From Toxoplasma gondii ME49 (lineage: Eukaryota > Apicomplexa > Conoidasida > Eucoccidiorida > Sarcocystidae): a stretch of 64,000 nt of DNA. Positions 34,228 to 48,100 of the stretch are shown piece after piece; position 1 is the first letter of the stretch, and each line of letters begins with the position of its first letter. The position numbers were made by a program, and so were the translations under genes. The notes beneath the pieces are model-generated. The model had not been told where the DNA came from, made no database searches, and saw nothing but the letters and a program-made list of their open reading frames with translations. The stretch spans positions 248,001 through 312,000 of the forward strand of contig NC_031473.1 in assembly GCF_000006565.2 (NCBI RefSeq), given 5' to 3'.

Positions 34228-37200
34228 ATGGAGGGGGCGCCGCGGCAGTCCTTGGGAACTCTTCTGCAGGATCGCGGGGGGCGACGCTCTCGTCGGAGTA
34301 GCGATAACGAAACAGTTTTGGATTCCTCGTTTTCCCTCTTCCCACCCTCTCCTGTCACTGGACCCGCAGACAGCGCACAGGGTCGAATGTGTCCTTCTCT
34401 CCCTGCTTCTCCACAGCTCTCTTCTTCTCAGTCTCGCCTCTCTGCTCTCCTTTTTTCTCTTCCTTCTTCTCTCCCTTCTGCACCTCGGCCAGCGTCTCTT
34501 GAGTCGCTCGCAGACCGCAGCTCGGTACCCTTGCAAAAGAAGCAAGGGGTCGAGGAGGGAGAAAGAGGAGCAGGCAGTTTAGCATCTGCTTGCGAAGGAC
34601 AAGACGAACAAAGGCGGGGGTCTCTGGAGGCCGCGAGGTCGCACATGTCGGTCTCTTCCATTCCAGAGCAAGGCGCAGATTCGCCGAACGTGGATTTTCA
34701 CGAAGAGGACGCCAAAGTGTCGAGAGCTTCGGCGGCCTCTCGAGAGAGACGAACGACGGTGAAGGACTCCCCGAAAGACGACGACACCGCGTTGTCTTTC
34801 CCAGATCCGCCCAGCTCTCCCGGTGCTCGATTCACCGTTTCGCGGGCGTCTTCGCCTTCGTTAGCATCTCGTCGGAGTCGGTCCCCTGACACGCAGTTGC
34901 CCTTCGCACGACGCACTCTTTCTTGCTCTTCTACCAGCGCATCCCGTTCTCGCGCCTCCGTGGGCGACGCGCGCCTCTTCTCTTCTTCGGCTTGTTCGCG
35001 CTCTTCTCCCCCTCTCTCTCCTCCCGGCGAGACCAGCGGGACGCCTCTCTTGCGCCCAACCGCAGACCCGCCGTCGTCTGCTTTTCCTTCTTCGACTCCC
35101 TTCTCTTCTTCTTATCCGCTGGGGCCGGCGGTGGGTCTGCGACGTACGCGAGCGATCTCTGTCCACCCTTCGTTTCCTGGGGCGTCTCCGCCGGTCTCTG
35201 CACTGGAGCGGCCGCGAGGCGCCTCTTCGCTGCTGCCTTTCTCGCCTCCCAATACAGCGTCAGACGTTTTGTCTCCGCCTCCAGACCTCGTGCTGTCTCC
35301 GGCGTGTGGGCCTTCGCCGCGTCTGAAGGGCGCGGAGCGCCCACCCGCGTTTTCCCTGCTGTCTCCGCCCATGGCCGCGGAGCGCAGGTCCGGACGCCGA
35401 GGCTCTGTCCCCTTCTCGCCGCCGAGTGCATGCACGGACGTGCTGTCTCCGCCTCCGGACCTTCTGTCTCCGTACAGTCCGCTCCCGCCTCTGTTGAAAG
35501 AGAGCGAGAAGCCGCCTGGAGGCCGCCTAGGAGGCCAAGGCGACAGGTCTGGGAGCTCGAGAGGCGTCTCCGATGCGCCGCAGCTCTTCACGTCAGGTCC
35601 GACGCGACAGGAGAAGCCAGCGGCGTCGTCCTTCTTCTTCCCGCCGCCTCCTTCGCCATTCGGCGGAAACGCCTCTGTCCTGCGGCTGGGCGCCTGGCTA
35701 GCTGAGCGCCCAGGCCTCGACGACGACCGCTTCACTCCCCTTCTCGAGAGTTTTCTGCTGCACTTTGACTTCCTCGCAGCGGGAAAAGTTTCCAGGCGAA
35801 TCCAGCAGGACCAGCAGATCCAGAGAGATCTCCGACTGGGCGAAGACGAAGAAGGCGAAGTCTCGTTCTTCCGTCCAGTCGGGAGACACACCGACGAGAA
35901 AAGCGAACAAACGCGTACGGGCAAGCGAGAAGAGGACCGGGAAAGGAAGGGGCAGACCGACCAACTCGAGGAATTCGAAACCACCCTTCTGGACATTCTC
36001 AGCCTACGAGGCGGAAACGGAGTCGACACTTCCGTCGACATCCTCGTCGGACAACTCCGAGAAAAGTAAACAGCACAAACACACGGCACACCAAACACCC
36101 ATATACAGCTCTGGAAGCGGTCAGACACAAAATATATATATACATATATATATAGATATATAGATAGATATAGATATAGATATATCCGTGAATGCTTATG
36201 ATGATCGTGAACATACATGTGTCTCGAACCTCGAGTTTGTGTCTCTCCAGGCGCATCTGCGTGGATATCTCTATATCTATATCTATATATATATATATAT
36301 ATATTATATGTGCGTGCATGCGTGGGGGAATGTATCTGTGTACATCTAGGTATGCATGTGGAGTAGCGCTGCGCAGACGTGAAGGTGTCTACTTTCTTGT
36401 CTGCTGATGTAGTCGAGTGCATTTGGTGGTAGCTTTTCGGATGATTGTTTCTGCCAGACCTCACCGTCACAAAGCCGCCGGAGAGGAGGGAGGCGGCGAG
36501 CCTGCAGGAGGCACGACAGGGGGAATACGAATCGGCGAAAAGTTTTTCTTCGCCGACAAAGTTGCCCTCAAGTCTCGTCTCCGCCAAATCTTGCAAGCAT
36601 GTGGTACGAGGACAGAAGTCGAAGACAGAGTGAAACAGAGGGAAGAAAGAAAAGAGAGGGAAAATAGATTGGAGAAGAGGGGTGAACTGTGGATACGTTT
36701 CTGGAGTGAATAATATTGTCGACGTTGATTTGTTCGTCTACTCCGATTTGTCAGTCTGTTCTTTTGGGAAGCCGCTGCTTCCTCACTTGTGGTGGTTCCT
36801 CTCTCCCATGGTGTCGTTTCCTGTCCCTTTCTTCTGCACATTTGCGGCTCTCTCCTTCCACAAGCGTGTCATTCGTTTCGCTTCTTCTTTTCCGCTTCCT
36901 AAATAGGTCGCTCTGCTGCGTTGGCCTTCGTCGGTTTTCTCGGTCTTTGCGGCCTGGCGAACTGTCCCCTCTCCTCCCGCTGGGCTCCTAAGCCAATCTG
37001 CGTCCACAGCGTCTGTTGGTGCCCCGCGTCTCTCTTTTGGTGTCTCTGTTTTTGGAAGGCGAGCGTTGCCGGTGCCTCGAACTCTGTGTCTCGCCACGTC
37101 GATGTCGCTGCATGCACTGCGTGGAATTCCCCCTTGTTCTGCATGCACACCTCGAAAGGAGACACTTTGGCTCACTGTGTGATTGGTGCAGACGACGAAG

Positions 37201-40200
37201 AAGAACTGCGTGGAGACGACTTCGAGCTGGTGAAGGGCGTCCTCGAATTCCACCCAAAGGCGAAGCGAAAAATGCAAAGTACGCCCCTGGAGTTGGAGAG
37301 AGATGAGAGAAGAGTGCGGCACCGGACAGAGGCATTGGAACTGTCTCAAGGGAAGATCGGGGGGGGGGGCGCGGCTACTGGCCTGCTGGCTTAGATCCTG
37401 CGTGTCTGTCTTTCCTGGATTTAAAGTGCGATTGTGCTTTTCCTCGCCGGCTGTTCTCGCGAGAGAAGCTCTCGGCAGAAGAGGAGAGCGTTCGCGTAGT
37501 GCCTCGCTTCCGTTTCGCCTCCCTGGGGTTCGAGTGGCTTTCCTTCCCCGCTCTCCCTGCTACATGCCATACGCCTGTTTCTTGTGTCTCTTCGTTCTCG
37601 GATCATGTCTTTTTCTCGCTGTCCTGTTTCCTTCAGACCTCTCTGGGCTCTTCGTCTCCACCCACCCGAATCCGAAGTTTCGCGCCACACGGTGCTTCTT
37701 CATTCGGCGGACAATCCACGCTTCGCCCTCCTCGTCTTCCTCCTCGTCTTCCTCCTCGTCTTCCGCGTCTCCCCCCCCAGGGACTGTCACCCCAGAGGGC
37801 GTAGCGACCGCAGACGAGAACGCGGGAGAGCGAGCAGCCGCGGCGCTGGCTGGATCCGATCAGAAGCCAGGCGAGAAGAGGGAAGAACAAGAGGAACGGG
37901 AAGAAGGGCAGACCAAGGCAGAGGAACAGACAGACGTCCAAGAGGAATGCGAGGATTTCAGCTACGTGCGATGCGTGGATAATATGCTGGAAGATGATTC
38001 GCAGGCTGATCGCCTTATCTGCCATATTCTGAAGCAGGTGAGAGCAGACTGAAGGACTGAAGGCAAGTCTCCTCATCCATAAACAGGAGAACAGACCCTC
38101 CACATGCATTCATGTATGTGTATGTGTGTTTGTGTGCATCCCCGTGGACGGGTGTGGTTCCAGCATATGTGCTGAGGGGTAAATACTCGTCTCGGCAACA
38201 AATACCGCATAAGAATTCATGTAGACATAACCACACAAAGGCATGTAGACACAACGAGACACAGTGCGCAGAGACGCAGGTGCTCAAATACCAATGTCTG
38301 CACGTATGTATATTTATATTTATATATATATATATATACATGGATGTGTGTATGCATGTGTGTGGTTGCCGTGTCGCTGGTGGCTCTGTTTTGGGGGAGG
38401 ATTTCCGCGTTTTGGGGTTGAATTCTTTCTACGATTTGCCGACATTGGAATCCTCTCTGCTCCGTCTTGCTGTCGGCACAATGGCCTATTAATGAATATG
38501 TCCTTCTACATGTATGGGAGTGTGCATGCAAGGTGGAAAGAAACTGTGTGGATATCTCGATGTTTCTCAGTGTCTCTGTGGATGTTGTTCGATGTCTTCA
38601 GCTCGCGGAGGCGTTTCCAGGATGCGTCGCCCATTTGCACGAAGCGCTGCGTCGCAACTTTCCGCCGTTGCGTTTCTCAGTCGACGCCCTTGTCGCCTAC
38701 ACAAAGAATCTTCTATGGATTTCCCAGCATGTTCCACAGGTCAGCCGCGCTCTCTCTTCGCTTTGTTCTTGCACAATCTTGGCTGTTCCTGAACACTTTG
38801 CCAGGAACGAAAGGAGAACCCTCGGGAGAGACGGAGCGTCTTGTGTGCTTTAAAAAATGACAGAAACGGCCATTTTTCGGTGTACCCGGATATCTCCGCT
38901 GTTGTTCTCTTAGTGGATGGCATGTCTCTCTGTTTTTGGTTGGGGTGTCGTGTGTGAGTCCTCTCTTCATTTACCACTCTTATCGAGACACAAACAAGGA
39001 TCTCACAGAATCCCTACCTGTCTGTTTCCCCAGTGTGAACCTATAACCCCTCAGAAAAGCAGAACACTGGCAGATATACATGTATATTTATGCATATATA
39101 TGCGTATATATATGGCGGTAGGGATAGACATAGATGAGCACAGGTATATGGAGATGGTGAGATACAACTAACTATAGGGATATATATATATATATATATA
39201 TATGGGTAAGTGCAGATGTCGAGACGTATCGATGGAGAGGTGTACGTCTAGTTCAATAGTCGTGGGCAAGTCCATCTTTCCCCTAGAATACAACATGTTT
39301 TTCTGCATGCGCCGGCCTTGAGATGGCGGTCAGGATTTTTCGTCTCTCAGTTGTGCTTTTCCTTTCTCGAGTGGTGTTGGGTTGCGGTTTTCGACAGATT
39401 CGAGCGTTGCTGTGGAAGCTGCTGGTGAGCAAAATGACGAGCATCGATGTCGAAATTAAACTGGCAGACCCGAACTCGATCGACCTCGAACAAATGCAAG
39501 TCTGGAAGGTGAGGAAGCACGCGAAATCTACACACTGAAGCGTGTCTCCGTTCCTCTCTCGCTCTTCAGAGTAGACTTAGTATGTATATATCTATATATA
39601 CATATATATATATATATATATGGGTAGGCAAGCACTCATAGCTCATAGCTGCTATGTCTTGTGCTTTTACCGGATAAGAGAGATAGCTTTCTACGACCCT
39701 AGGTGTCATCCGCAAGAGTGGATGCACACACATACATGTATGATTAGGGGTGTCTGCATGTTTGTTCTCATACGTGGAGGGATGGGCAATACGCCGCTGC
39801 TGAAAGAGAGAAGCAGACAGAGTGTTTCTTCGCTTTTCGTCCCTTCCATCCTGCCGGGAAATTCCATTCGGCAACTTCCTATATGCGTAGCTGAATATGT
39901 TTGCATTAACATACGCGCACCCATGTAGATATACGCATATGTGTCTCTCCACGTATGTAAATATATAAATATATATATATATATATATGTATACATATAT
40001 ATATATATATATGTATGCATGTGCGTGTCACGGGTACCCTTGTTGAAGTGCCTGGCCCCGCGCAATGCTCGCTTCCGGATATGTTGCGTGCTTTTTTCAG
40101 CGCGAACAGTTGGCGCTTCTTGCACGTCAACTGGAGAAGGGCGCAGTTGCGCCAAGCGTCGTTCAGAGCATTTTGGGTGAGCCGCAGTGGTTCTGTTTGA

Positions 40201-43200
40201 TGTACGAGAAGGTCCGAAGTGAAGAGGACATCGACATCATGGCGGCGAAGCTGGACGGCCTCATGCGCGTCTCCTTCTCCTTTCTGCAGTGCTTCATTCC
40301 ACAGCTTTCAGGGAAGCCTGCGCCTCCGGGCGCTTATCGAGAGGAGGAAGACGAGCGGGAGAGTGTGGGGTCGCCTTCTTCGCGCTCCTCCGTGGCGGAC
40401 TACTCGCCCTGTGTCGATGACGAGCCGAAGGAGGAGAAGAAGCGAACAGGCACGAGCGAGAAGGACCCCCGGGGCGACTCCGAGCGGCGCAGCTGCAGCG
40501 AGGAACGCAGAGACAGTCCCTCGCCCTTCTCCCCACAAAGCATTCTGTCTCCCCAGCCGGCAGTGACGTCTCCTCAGCTCGCGTCAACGTCGCCTCGAGG
40601 TGGACCGTCGGCTTTCCCAGCGAGCAGACACACGACGCTCGCGCCGAGAGATCCGCGGAGGCTCCTGTCTCCGGCGCTGTCTCCGGCGCCGGCATGGCCC
40701 CCGGACGCGGCCCGAGGCCCACCAGGGCTCCGCGACCGTAGTCGCGAGACTCGCAGGGACAAGAAACCGCTGACTGAAGCAGACGTCCTCGTCTACGAGT
40801 TGATGGATGTCTTCGTCGAAGTCGTGCTCCCTGTCCACAAGTGCAAATACGTCCAGTTCCTCGTATTCTACCTCGCCAACCTGCGAGTCGAGTGGGCCGG
40901 TCGCCTCATGTCGCTTCTCTTCCGCATGCTCTTCGACCGACAACAACACATGCTGCTGGTAAAGAGAAAACGGCTTTTCGAATCCCGCCGAACAGAGAGA
41001 CCGCGCAGTGCAGACGGGACCCGGAGGGAACGGCCGTGAAAGCGTGACCGGACGTCTTTTCAGTTTGGTTTCTTTCTCTCTCCTTCTGCTCTTCTCCTGG
41101 TGAGGTGCTTTTGCCTGGGCAAGACAAAGAACAGATCGAAAAAGAAGCTGGCACAGTCGTGCTTGTTGTTTCCCTGCTGTTGGCAACGTTCGGCGGGAGC
41201 CGACACCTTGGCAGGAAGGCAGCTGCCTCGCAGACTATTCTTTTGTTCTGTCCTGTCTCGCTTCCTCGAACTCCCCTGACGGTTCTTCTTTGTTCGCTGG
41301 TGCAACGCGTTTCAATGTCGGTGCCGGTGCGCTGCGCGTTTGCCTTGGCTCCTTTCTCTTCTTCTCAGAGACGCATTTCGGCGGTGTACATTTCCTCCTT
41401 CCTCTGTCGAGCGCTCCTCGTTCCGCCGCGCTTCGTCCGTCTCGCTCTCCACCACTTTCTCCAGCTCCTTCATCGGGGCTTCCTCATGACTGGAACGCCG
41501 AACGCACCCAGACAACAACAAAGACTTCTTGGCCTTCTAAGAGCCCAACACCAAACCGTCTGTAAGGCGACACAACGTTCTCACATCCTAAGTTTGCGCA
41601 TGTATACATATATATATATATATTGAGAGAGAGAGAAGTTACTTTCTGTGTGTATATATCCATCGACAGATGTGTACGTAGGGGGATATGTAGACACAGA
41701 GAGAGGCGTGACTTTGAAGCAGATATATCGACAGGTATGACTAGGTACATTGAGAGGTCGCTGGAGAAGCCAGTGAACGAATAGCTCTGTGTGTAGAGAT
41801 GAACAGTTCTTTGGACAAGCAGACGTAACCACGTCTGTGTATATGTTTGTGAGCGTTTTGGGGAGAGCTGTCGGGACGCATTGTTTGTTGATGAAACGTT
41901 GCACGACTGAGACAGGTGTTTTCTTGCGACTGTCCTCTCCCCTGTGTTCCCCAGACAACCCTGAGTCGCCTTTGGCGCTGTTTTACACGGTTTGCCAGAG
42001 CTGCTGCTACATCCTGTGTTACCATCTGGATGCTCTGGCGAAGTCGGCGCCCTCTCTGGCGTTTCTGAAGGAGAGGAATACGTCGGTGGCTGCTCTGCTG
42101 ACCTCCCCGCTGCGGCCCCTGATGCACATCAAGCGCGGTATTGCACGCGAGTTCGTGGCTGCATGCAGACGCGTGGGAAGTCTAGATTCGAGCAGCGACT
42201 TCGAAAACGCTTTGAAGGAAGTTCAGCTACGAGACCCGCCGCCGTCGTCGTGCTACCGGTCCAGCGCTGGAGAGAACGAGGAGGAAGAGGAGGGACGCGA
42301 AGAGAGAGAAGCTGAGAGAGGAGAAGACGAAAAAGAGAGGGGGAAGCGCATCTCCCAGGTTGACGCGGTGTCCTCAAACGACCTTCTAAGCGACGTTCTG
42401 TGGCTCTTCGACCCTCTGGACGCCTTCTTCCCCTTCGACCGCTACCTGCTTCGCCACTCCGGGAGATTCATCGCCAACAAATATCGGGACTGGAGCGCCG
42501 TCGTCGCCTTCGTCATGCAGCGCGAGGAAGAGAAGAAGAAGGGCACCGACGGCCCGGACAGCAGAGACCCCGACGGCGAGACCGACAAAGGCGCAGAGCC
42601 AGACAGAGAGAAACAAAGAGGCCTGAGTGCGGCGAAGTCGCCTGCCGACCAGGAGGAAAGACAGGACGCACGCAGTGTGAGCAGTCCGTCTCTGGAGCCT
42701 ACAGCGGCCGCCCAGAACTTGGGAGAAAAACTGAGGAGGGCTGAGGAAGCGCAGTTAAGGAACGAAGAGGCACCCTCGCGTCGCTCTCAAGGGGAGGAAA
42801 ACGGACAAGAGGATCTTGACGACGCAGGCGTCCTGTTCCTGACCGTTGACGAGGAAGGCACAGACTCGGACGCGGAAAAAGAGGAGGCAAACCAAGGAGA
42901 GAAAGCAACAGGTCCTGCAGTCCCCGCAGGAGCAGAGGACAAGAAAACGCAGGGCGCCGGAGCCTCATGCGCGGCAGGTGGAGATGAAGACGCGGCGAGC
43001 GGCACGAAGGAGAAAGGCGAGCTGGACGATGAAAACCCAACTCCCTCGTTGACTGCGGAGAAGTCCGCAAACCACACTCCTCCGATTGTGACACAACAGC
43101 CCCAGCACAATTTGAGCCGCGAGGTTCGTCTGGATCCAGTGGAACGTTCTTCGTTTTTTGTTTGGGTTTCCTGCCACTTCAAGCCCCAGGTTGTGCGTTT

Positions 43201-45101
43201 TTCTACACTCTGCATGCCTCGGCTTTTTCTCGGGGACTTCTTGGTGACCTCCCCCACGGAGTGCCTTCGTGGATTGGTTCTCGCTTGTGTGTGTGTGTGT
43301 GTGTGCGTTTCCTCGCGATGTTCTACTTTGATGGGCGCGTCGTTCCTCCCTCTCTTCTGCGTCTGTTTTCTTCACTTCTCTGCGTTATTGCTTCGGCAGT
43401 CGTGTCTCTTCCTGGGCGTCTCTGTGAGTCTCTCTCCCGCTAGAATCTCCAGTCCTTTTCCGTTCTTGTCTGCTACCGCCCCTGTCTCTGTTTTTCTGCA
43501 GCTTGCCACCTCGGAGATGGGTGCCCTCCAGCAGCTCGTTCAGGATTCTCTCGGCTTCGCGAGCGTCAGCAGAGAACTGGAAGTAAGCCTTGGAGCTTAG
43601 GAATCAGCCATGTCGGCAGGTGAAGGGAGCCGAGAACAGGAGGGAAAGCGAACAAGAGAGAACAGCGAGAGAATGTTTTTTCAGCCTCGGGGTCCCGTTC
43701 CCTCGTCCAGGCGACTGACAAAGTCGAGCGCCAATCCTGCGTCATCGGGCTTTAGAACAGAGGACGCGAGAGAGGACACAACGTTTTCTCTTGTGCGTGT
43801 ACGTAGTGGCTGTCTGCGTTACATCTTTTTCCTCCCCTTTAATTTCGTTTGCTCTTGTGTTGCTGCCGCGCTTTGTCTGCTGCTTGCCGTCCTCTTTGGC
43901 ACTCCGTGGGTTTTCACTTGGGTTCCTCGATTTCCTCTGCCCGGCTCTCTCGTCTCACGCAGGCGAAAGTTCGACAGCGCGCAGGCTCGTCGAGTGGCGC
44001 AGCGAAGCTCCGAGAAGAACGCAGAGCGACACTGGCAGGTGTGCGCGAAAAGAAGAGACAGGGCTTTGACGAAGAAGCAGAGACAGGCAGGACAGACGAA
44101 GGCGACGGCGTCTTCGCCTCTGGGTCACCAGAGCTTGGGGAAGCGGCTGTGGCAACGGGCGAAGAAGGGGGCTGCGGTGAAGGCCGCGAGCGAGAACGGG
44201 GAGACGCAGAGGAAGAAGGCGAAGAGGAAGAAGGAGACGACGAAAGATGCATCGGAAACGAGAGCGATGACGAAGGCTGGGGAGACGGCAAGTGGGACAG
44301 TCTCTCGGCGCTTTTTTCAGACGAAGAACGCGAATTGGAGGAGAGAGACTTCCAAGAAGACAGAGAAGAAGAGAGTGACGGTCGCACTGAGCGAGCCTTG
44401 CCGGTGCCGTCTTCCGAGCGAGAAGACCCAGAAACCATGACCGCGGACGAAGCGGGCGACCAAGAGACGCAGGCAAGGAGACACCTTCATGCGCAGTCGT
44501 CCTGCGACTCCTCGTCAACATGTCCCGGACAAATCCCAAAAAACGTCGGCCCTTCCCTGCGGCGTTCCAGAGTCCGAGAGGCCAAACGCGAGTTCTCCTT
44601 TCTGGCGCCGCGGGTCGCTGCCAGCATAGCTGACCAGCTCGAGCTGGAGGTGGATGCAGTCGGGGTAAGGAAAAGAGCAGGAAAGGAAAAGGCGAACTCG
44701 CCTCGAGTCTCCGAAGCGATCTGGATCTGGACACACAGAACTGCGCCGTCGGCGCAAATGCGGGGAAGGAGGAACGGCACACATCCAAGGAGACAAAATG
44801 AGAGACTTCAGGCGTTTTGAGATGTATGCGCGAGCCTCTCGGGTGCTGAAGGGAGGGCCGAGTCCTTCCACGAAAAAGCGTTTTGACGCGTTTGGGGATA
44901 ATACCTGAGAAGAAATGCACTTCTAATTGCATGCACAAAAAATGGCGTGGCTGTGGCAGAGCCACCCACGACGGACGACGAGACGCTCACAGGCTGCGCT
45001 GTTTTGAGCAAAGTGAAAGCACGCCAAGCAGACGGAGACATGCACATGCACAGATAAACATATACACACATAAACATATACACACACACATATATACAAA
45101 T

Positions 45102-45137
<36 letters not shown>

Positions 45138-48100
45138 GGGCAACATGTATGGGCACGGAAGTGCTGTGTCTTTTTTTTTCAGGATGAAGCTCTCTCCCAA
45201 TCGAATCTTTGTCTTCTTCGTCACCAGTCGTGTCTAAGTCGGGCGTCGATGCTCGACATTTTCTTGTCTTCTCAAGCGTATCGGCCCGCGCCTGCTTCGC
45301 CGGTTGTCTCGGCAGCGGCGTCTCCGTTCTTGATGCCGAGTCAGTCTCCGCCTCTGACGGACCTGGCCAAGCCGCAGGAGAGACAGCGCGACCCTCTCGC
45401 GTCCCCACCGACGCTCGCAATTGTGGGCGAGCCTACCGAGCCAGTGCCAGTTAACTTTGTTCTCACACCTGCGGCTTCCTTCGTGTCGCCGTCTGTCGCG
45501 TTTTCGAGTGCGGGATTCAAGGGCACAGAAGTGGAGAGCGAAGCGAACAGGGTCGTTGACGGCTGCGAAGAGAGATGGAAGCGGCAGCTGAGTTCTGCTC
45601 GGTCGGAGGAGCGAGGGACAGGCGGCGCAGACGCCTCCCTGCTCATCGTCTCGACCTCGATGCCATCGCTGTCCCTCGGAGTCATCCAGGAACACGACGG
45701 CGAGGCGGGGGCGGACGACGCGAACGAGAAGATCGAGGAGAGCGAGAAGGGTGAGACAGAGGAAGCTCAGTGCTTTCGCGACAGAGAGAAATCGGGGAAA
45801 AGGAATGGGAGGCGAAGAAGCGCAGATGCAGTCGACGAGAGCGTGGATGGCGAAGAAGCGAGAGAAGCAACTCGCCAGGAAACAGAAGTCACTAAAACTC
45901 GCTTGAAACGAAGACACACTGTCGACGCTTTCGCAGGGTTTCCTTCTCGGCCACCCTCCGGGATTCGTGGCATGCCAAGCGGGGAGAAACCGGAGAAGAA
46001 AGCGCTTGCTGAGGTCGCGGCTTCAGGGACTTGCCCTTCGAGAAGCCCGGAGGGCGGTCCAGAAGCCTCAGGCGAGGCGAGTGAGCGAGAAGCAAGCCGC
46101 GACGCAGAAGAGGAAGAAGCATGTCTGGTGCGGGACAGAGGCGAAGCAGAGGCCGAAAGGGAGACGGAAGCCGGTGGATACGCAGGAACGCATCAGAGCG
46201 ACGAGACGGAAGTGGACCAAACAGCTGCGGTGACAGGAGAGAAACGTGGAAAGAACGAAGGAGAGAAGAGACGAAAGAAAAAGGGAGAGAAAGACAAAGC
46301 AGAGAAGGGGTTGGAGAAGCGCGCCAGGGACGCAGAGCACCACGAACAAGAAGCACCGGAAGAAGCGGAGCACCCACATCCAGCGGCAGACAAGAGCGAT
46401 GCCGGCAAAGCGACAACAGGTCACAAGCAGAAAATGGCTCCTTCTTCTTCGGCAGGGCAAAGGGAAGTTGAGGAGAGACTGCCGTCCATCTGTGTCCTTC
46501 CGTGTCTCCGCGAAACTGGCGGAAGCTCGTCTCCGGGTTCTTCTTCGGTTTCCTCGTCGTCTGGGACTTCCTCACAGTCTCCCCTGTCGTTCTCCCCCTC
46601 CGCTCTTTCTCCGTCTTTGCTCAGCGCTTCTTCGTACCTCCAGCCTCCCCGCCCTTCGGCCTCCCCGACGGCATATCGCTCAGAGTGTGGAGTCCAAGGA
46701 ACGCAACTGGGTGGCGACTCGCCGTTCTCTTTGGGGTCAGAAGACCGGAAAGTCTCCCAGCTTGACCGTGTGCTGCATTCCCTGCGAGAGAGAGAAGAAC
46801 AGCTGAAGGCACAGCAAGCGGAAGTCCAGCGCACGCAGGAGGCGCTGATGAAGATGCTTCTCCACGAGAAACAGAAACGCGAGGAACGCAGAAAGAAGAA
46901 GGAGAGACGCAGACAGGAAGCAGCCAAGACGCAGGGGGACAGCGATGTGGAGACGGACTTGCGGCGCCAGTCTGAAGAGCCGAGCGTCTCCGAGAGTGGC
47001 CTGAAAAAGGTGGAGCCTGCGGCGGAGGAAGAAGAGGAAAGAGAGGGCGAATCGCCTGCTTCAGGCGGCGCGTCAAAGAAGACGGTTTGTCGCGGTGCAG
47101 GACAGAAACAGACAGGTGAGGCGCCAAGCGACAACGACGGTCATGTTCTCTCCACCGCGTCGGTGGATCAGCCGGGTACTGCAGAACGAGGAAAGAAGAA
47201 GACGTCGAAGAAGAAAGAGAGGGAGCACTTGGAAGAAGAAGCGATAAAAGGAAGCGTAAGCGGAGGCAATTTGGCTGAGATAGGGGCGGGAGAACCAGTG
47301 GAACCGAAGCTCAGGAAAAAGCGAGCAGAAGGCGAACAGAGACGATCAGGGGATGAGCAGGTAGACGCGGCCGAAGAAGATTTGAAGAAATATCGGAAAA
47401 AGAAGGAGAAAGAGGGAAAAGCTTCGTCCAAGAATGTGGAGGCTATCGCTGAGAGGGCAGAATCTGGAAGCGAGAGAGGCGTGTCACCAGAGAGCAGACC
47501 GGTTCTGTTGGAACAGGAAGAGTGGAGAACCGGGGAAAAGAAGCAGAAGGGGCGGAAATTGGCGAGCGAAGCAAAAGGCCATTCGTCCGCAGGAACACTG
47601 GAGCTGCGCGATGCTCTCCGAGGCCTTGAGTCGGCGAATGAAGAAGGAACAGAACGGAAGAAGAAAAGGAAAAGGAAACCAAAATGCCTCCGGGAGGATG
47701 CGGTTGCTGGAGAACAGGCAACGGAGACAGCTCCGGGATCCCCCCCTGAAGATCGACCCGACGTTACAGACGAGACAGCCCCTGTCGTCGAAACATCACA
47801 TGGCGTGCCGACGTCAGAGAATGCGACGGAGAAGAAGAAGAGAAAGAAGAAAGGAAAGGTCGAGGAGGTGGCAGGCGATCCTGCCGGCGAAGACTCCGCG
47901 TCTGCCGTTTGTAGAACAGAGGAACTTGCCTTGGCCAGTGAAGAAGTGTATTTCAGAGGAACGGGACAGACTGTAGATTCAGCAACAGGAATTGGAGAGG
48001 AGAGTGTGGAACGGAAGAAGAAGAAATCCAAGGGCAAGAAGCAGGAAGAAGCAGGAAATGCGCCACGCGTCGCTGGTGAGGCGCGTTCGCGAGAGGAAGA

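Noticed and set aside
34861..35705. Overlapping 100-260-codon frames on both strands in RRN3 exon 1
   Set aside because: These are GC-rich low-complexity shadows of the coding frame with no domain.
35112..36596. 494-codon minus-strand frame opposite RRN3 exon 1
   Set aside because: It runs through a (TA)n microsatellite and mirrors the Ser/Pro-rich coding exon. The plus frame joins in phase to the RRN3 exons.
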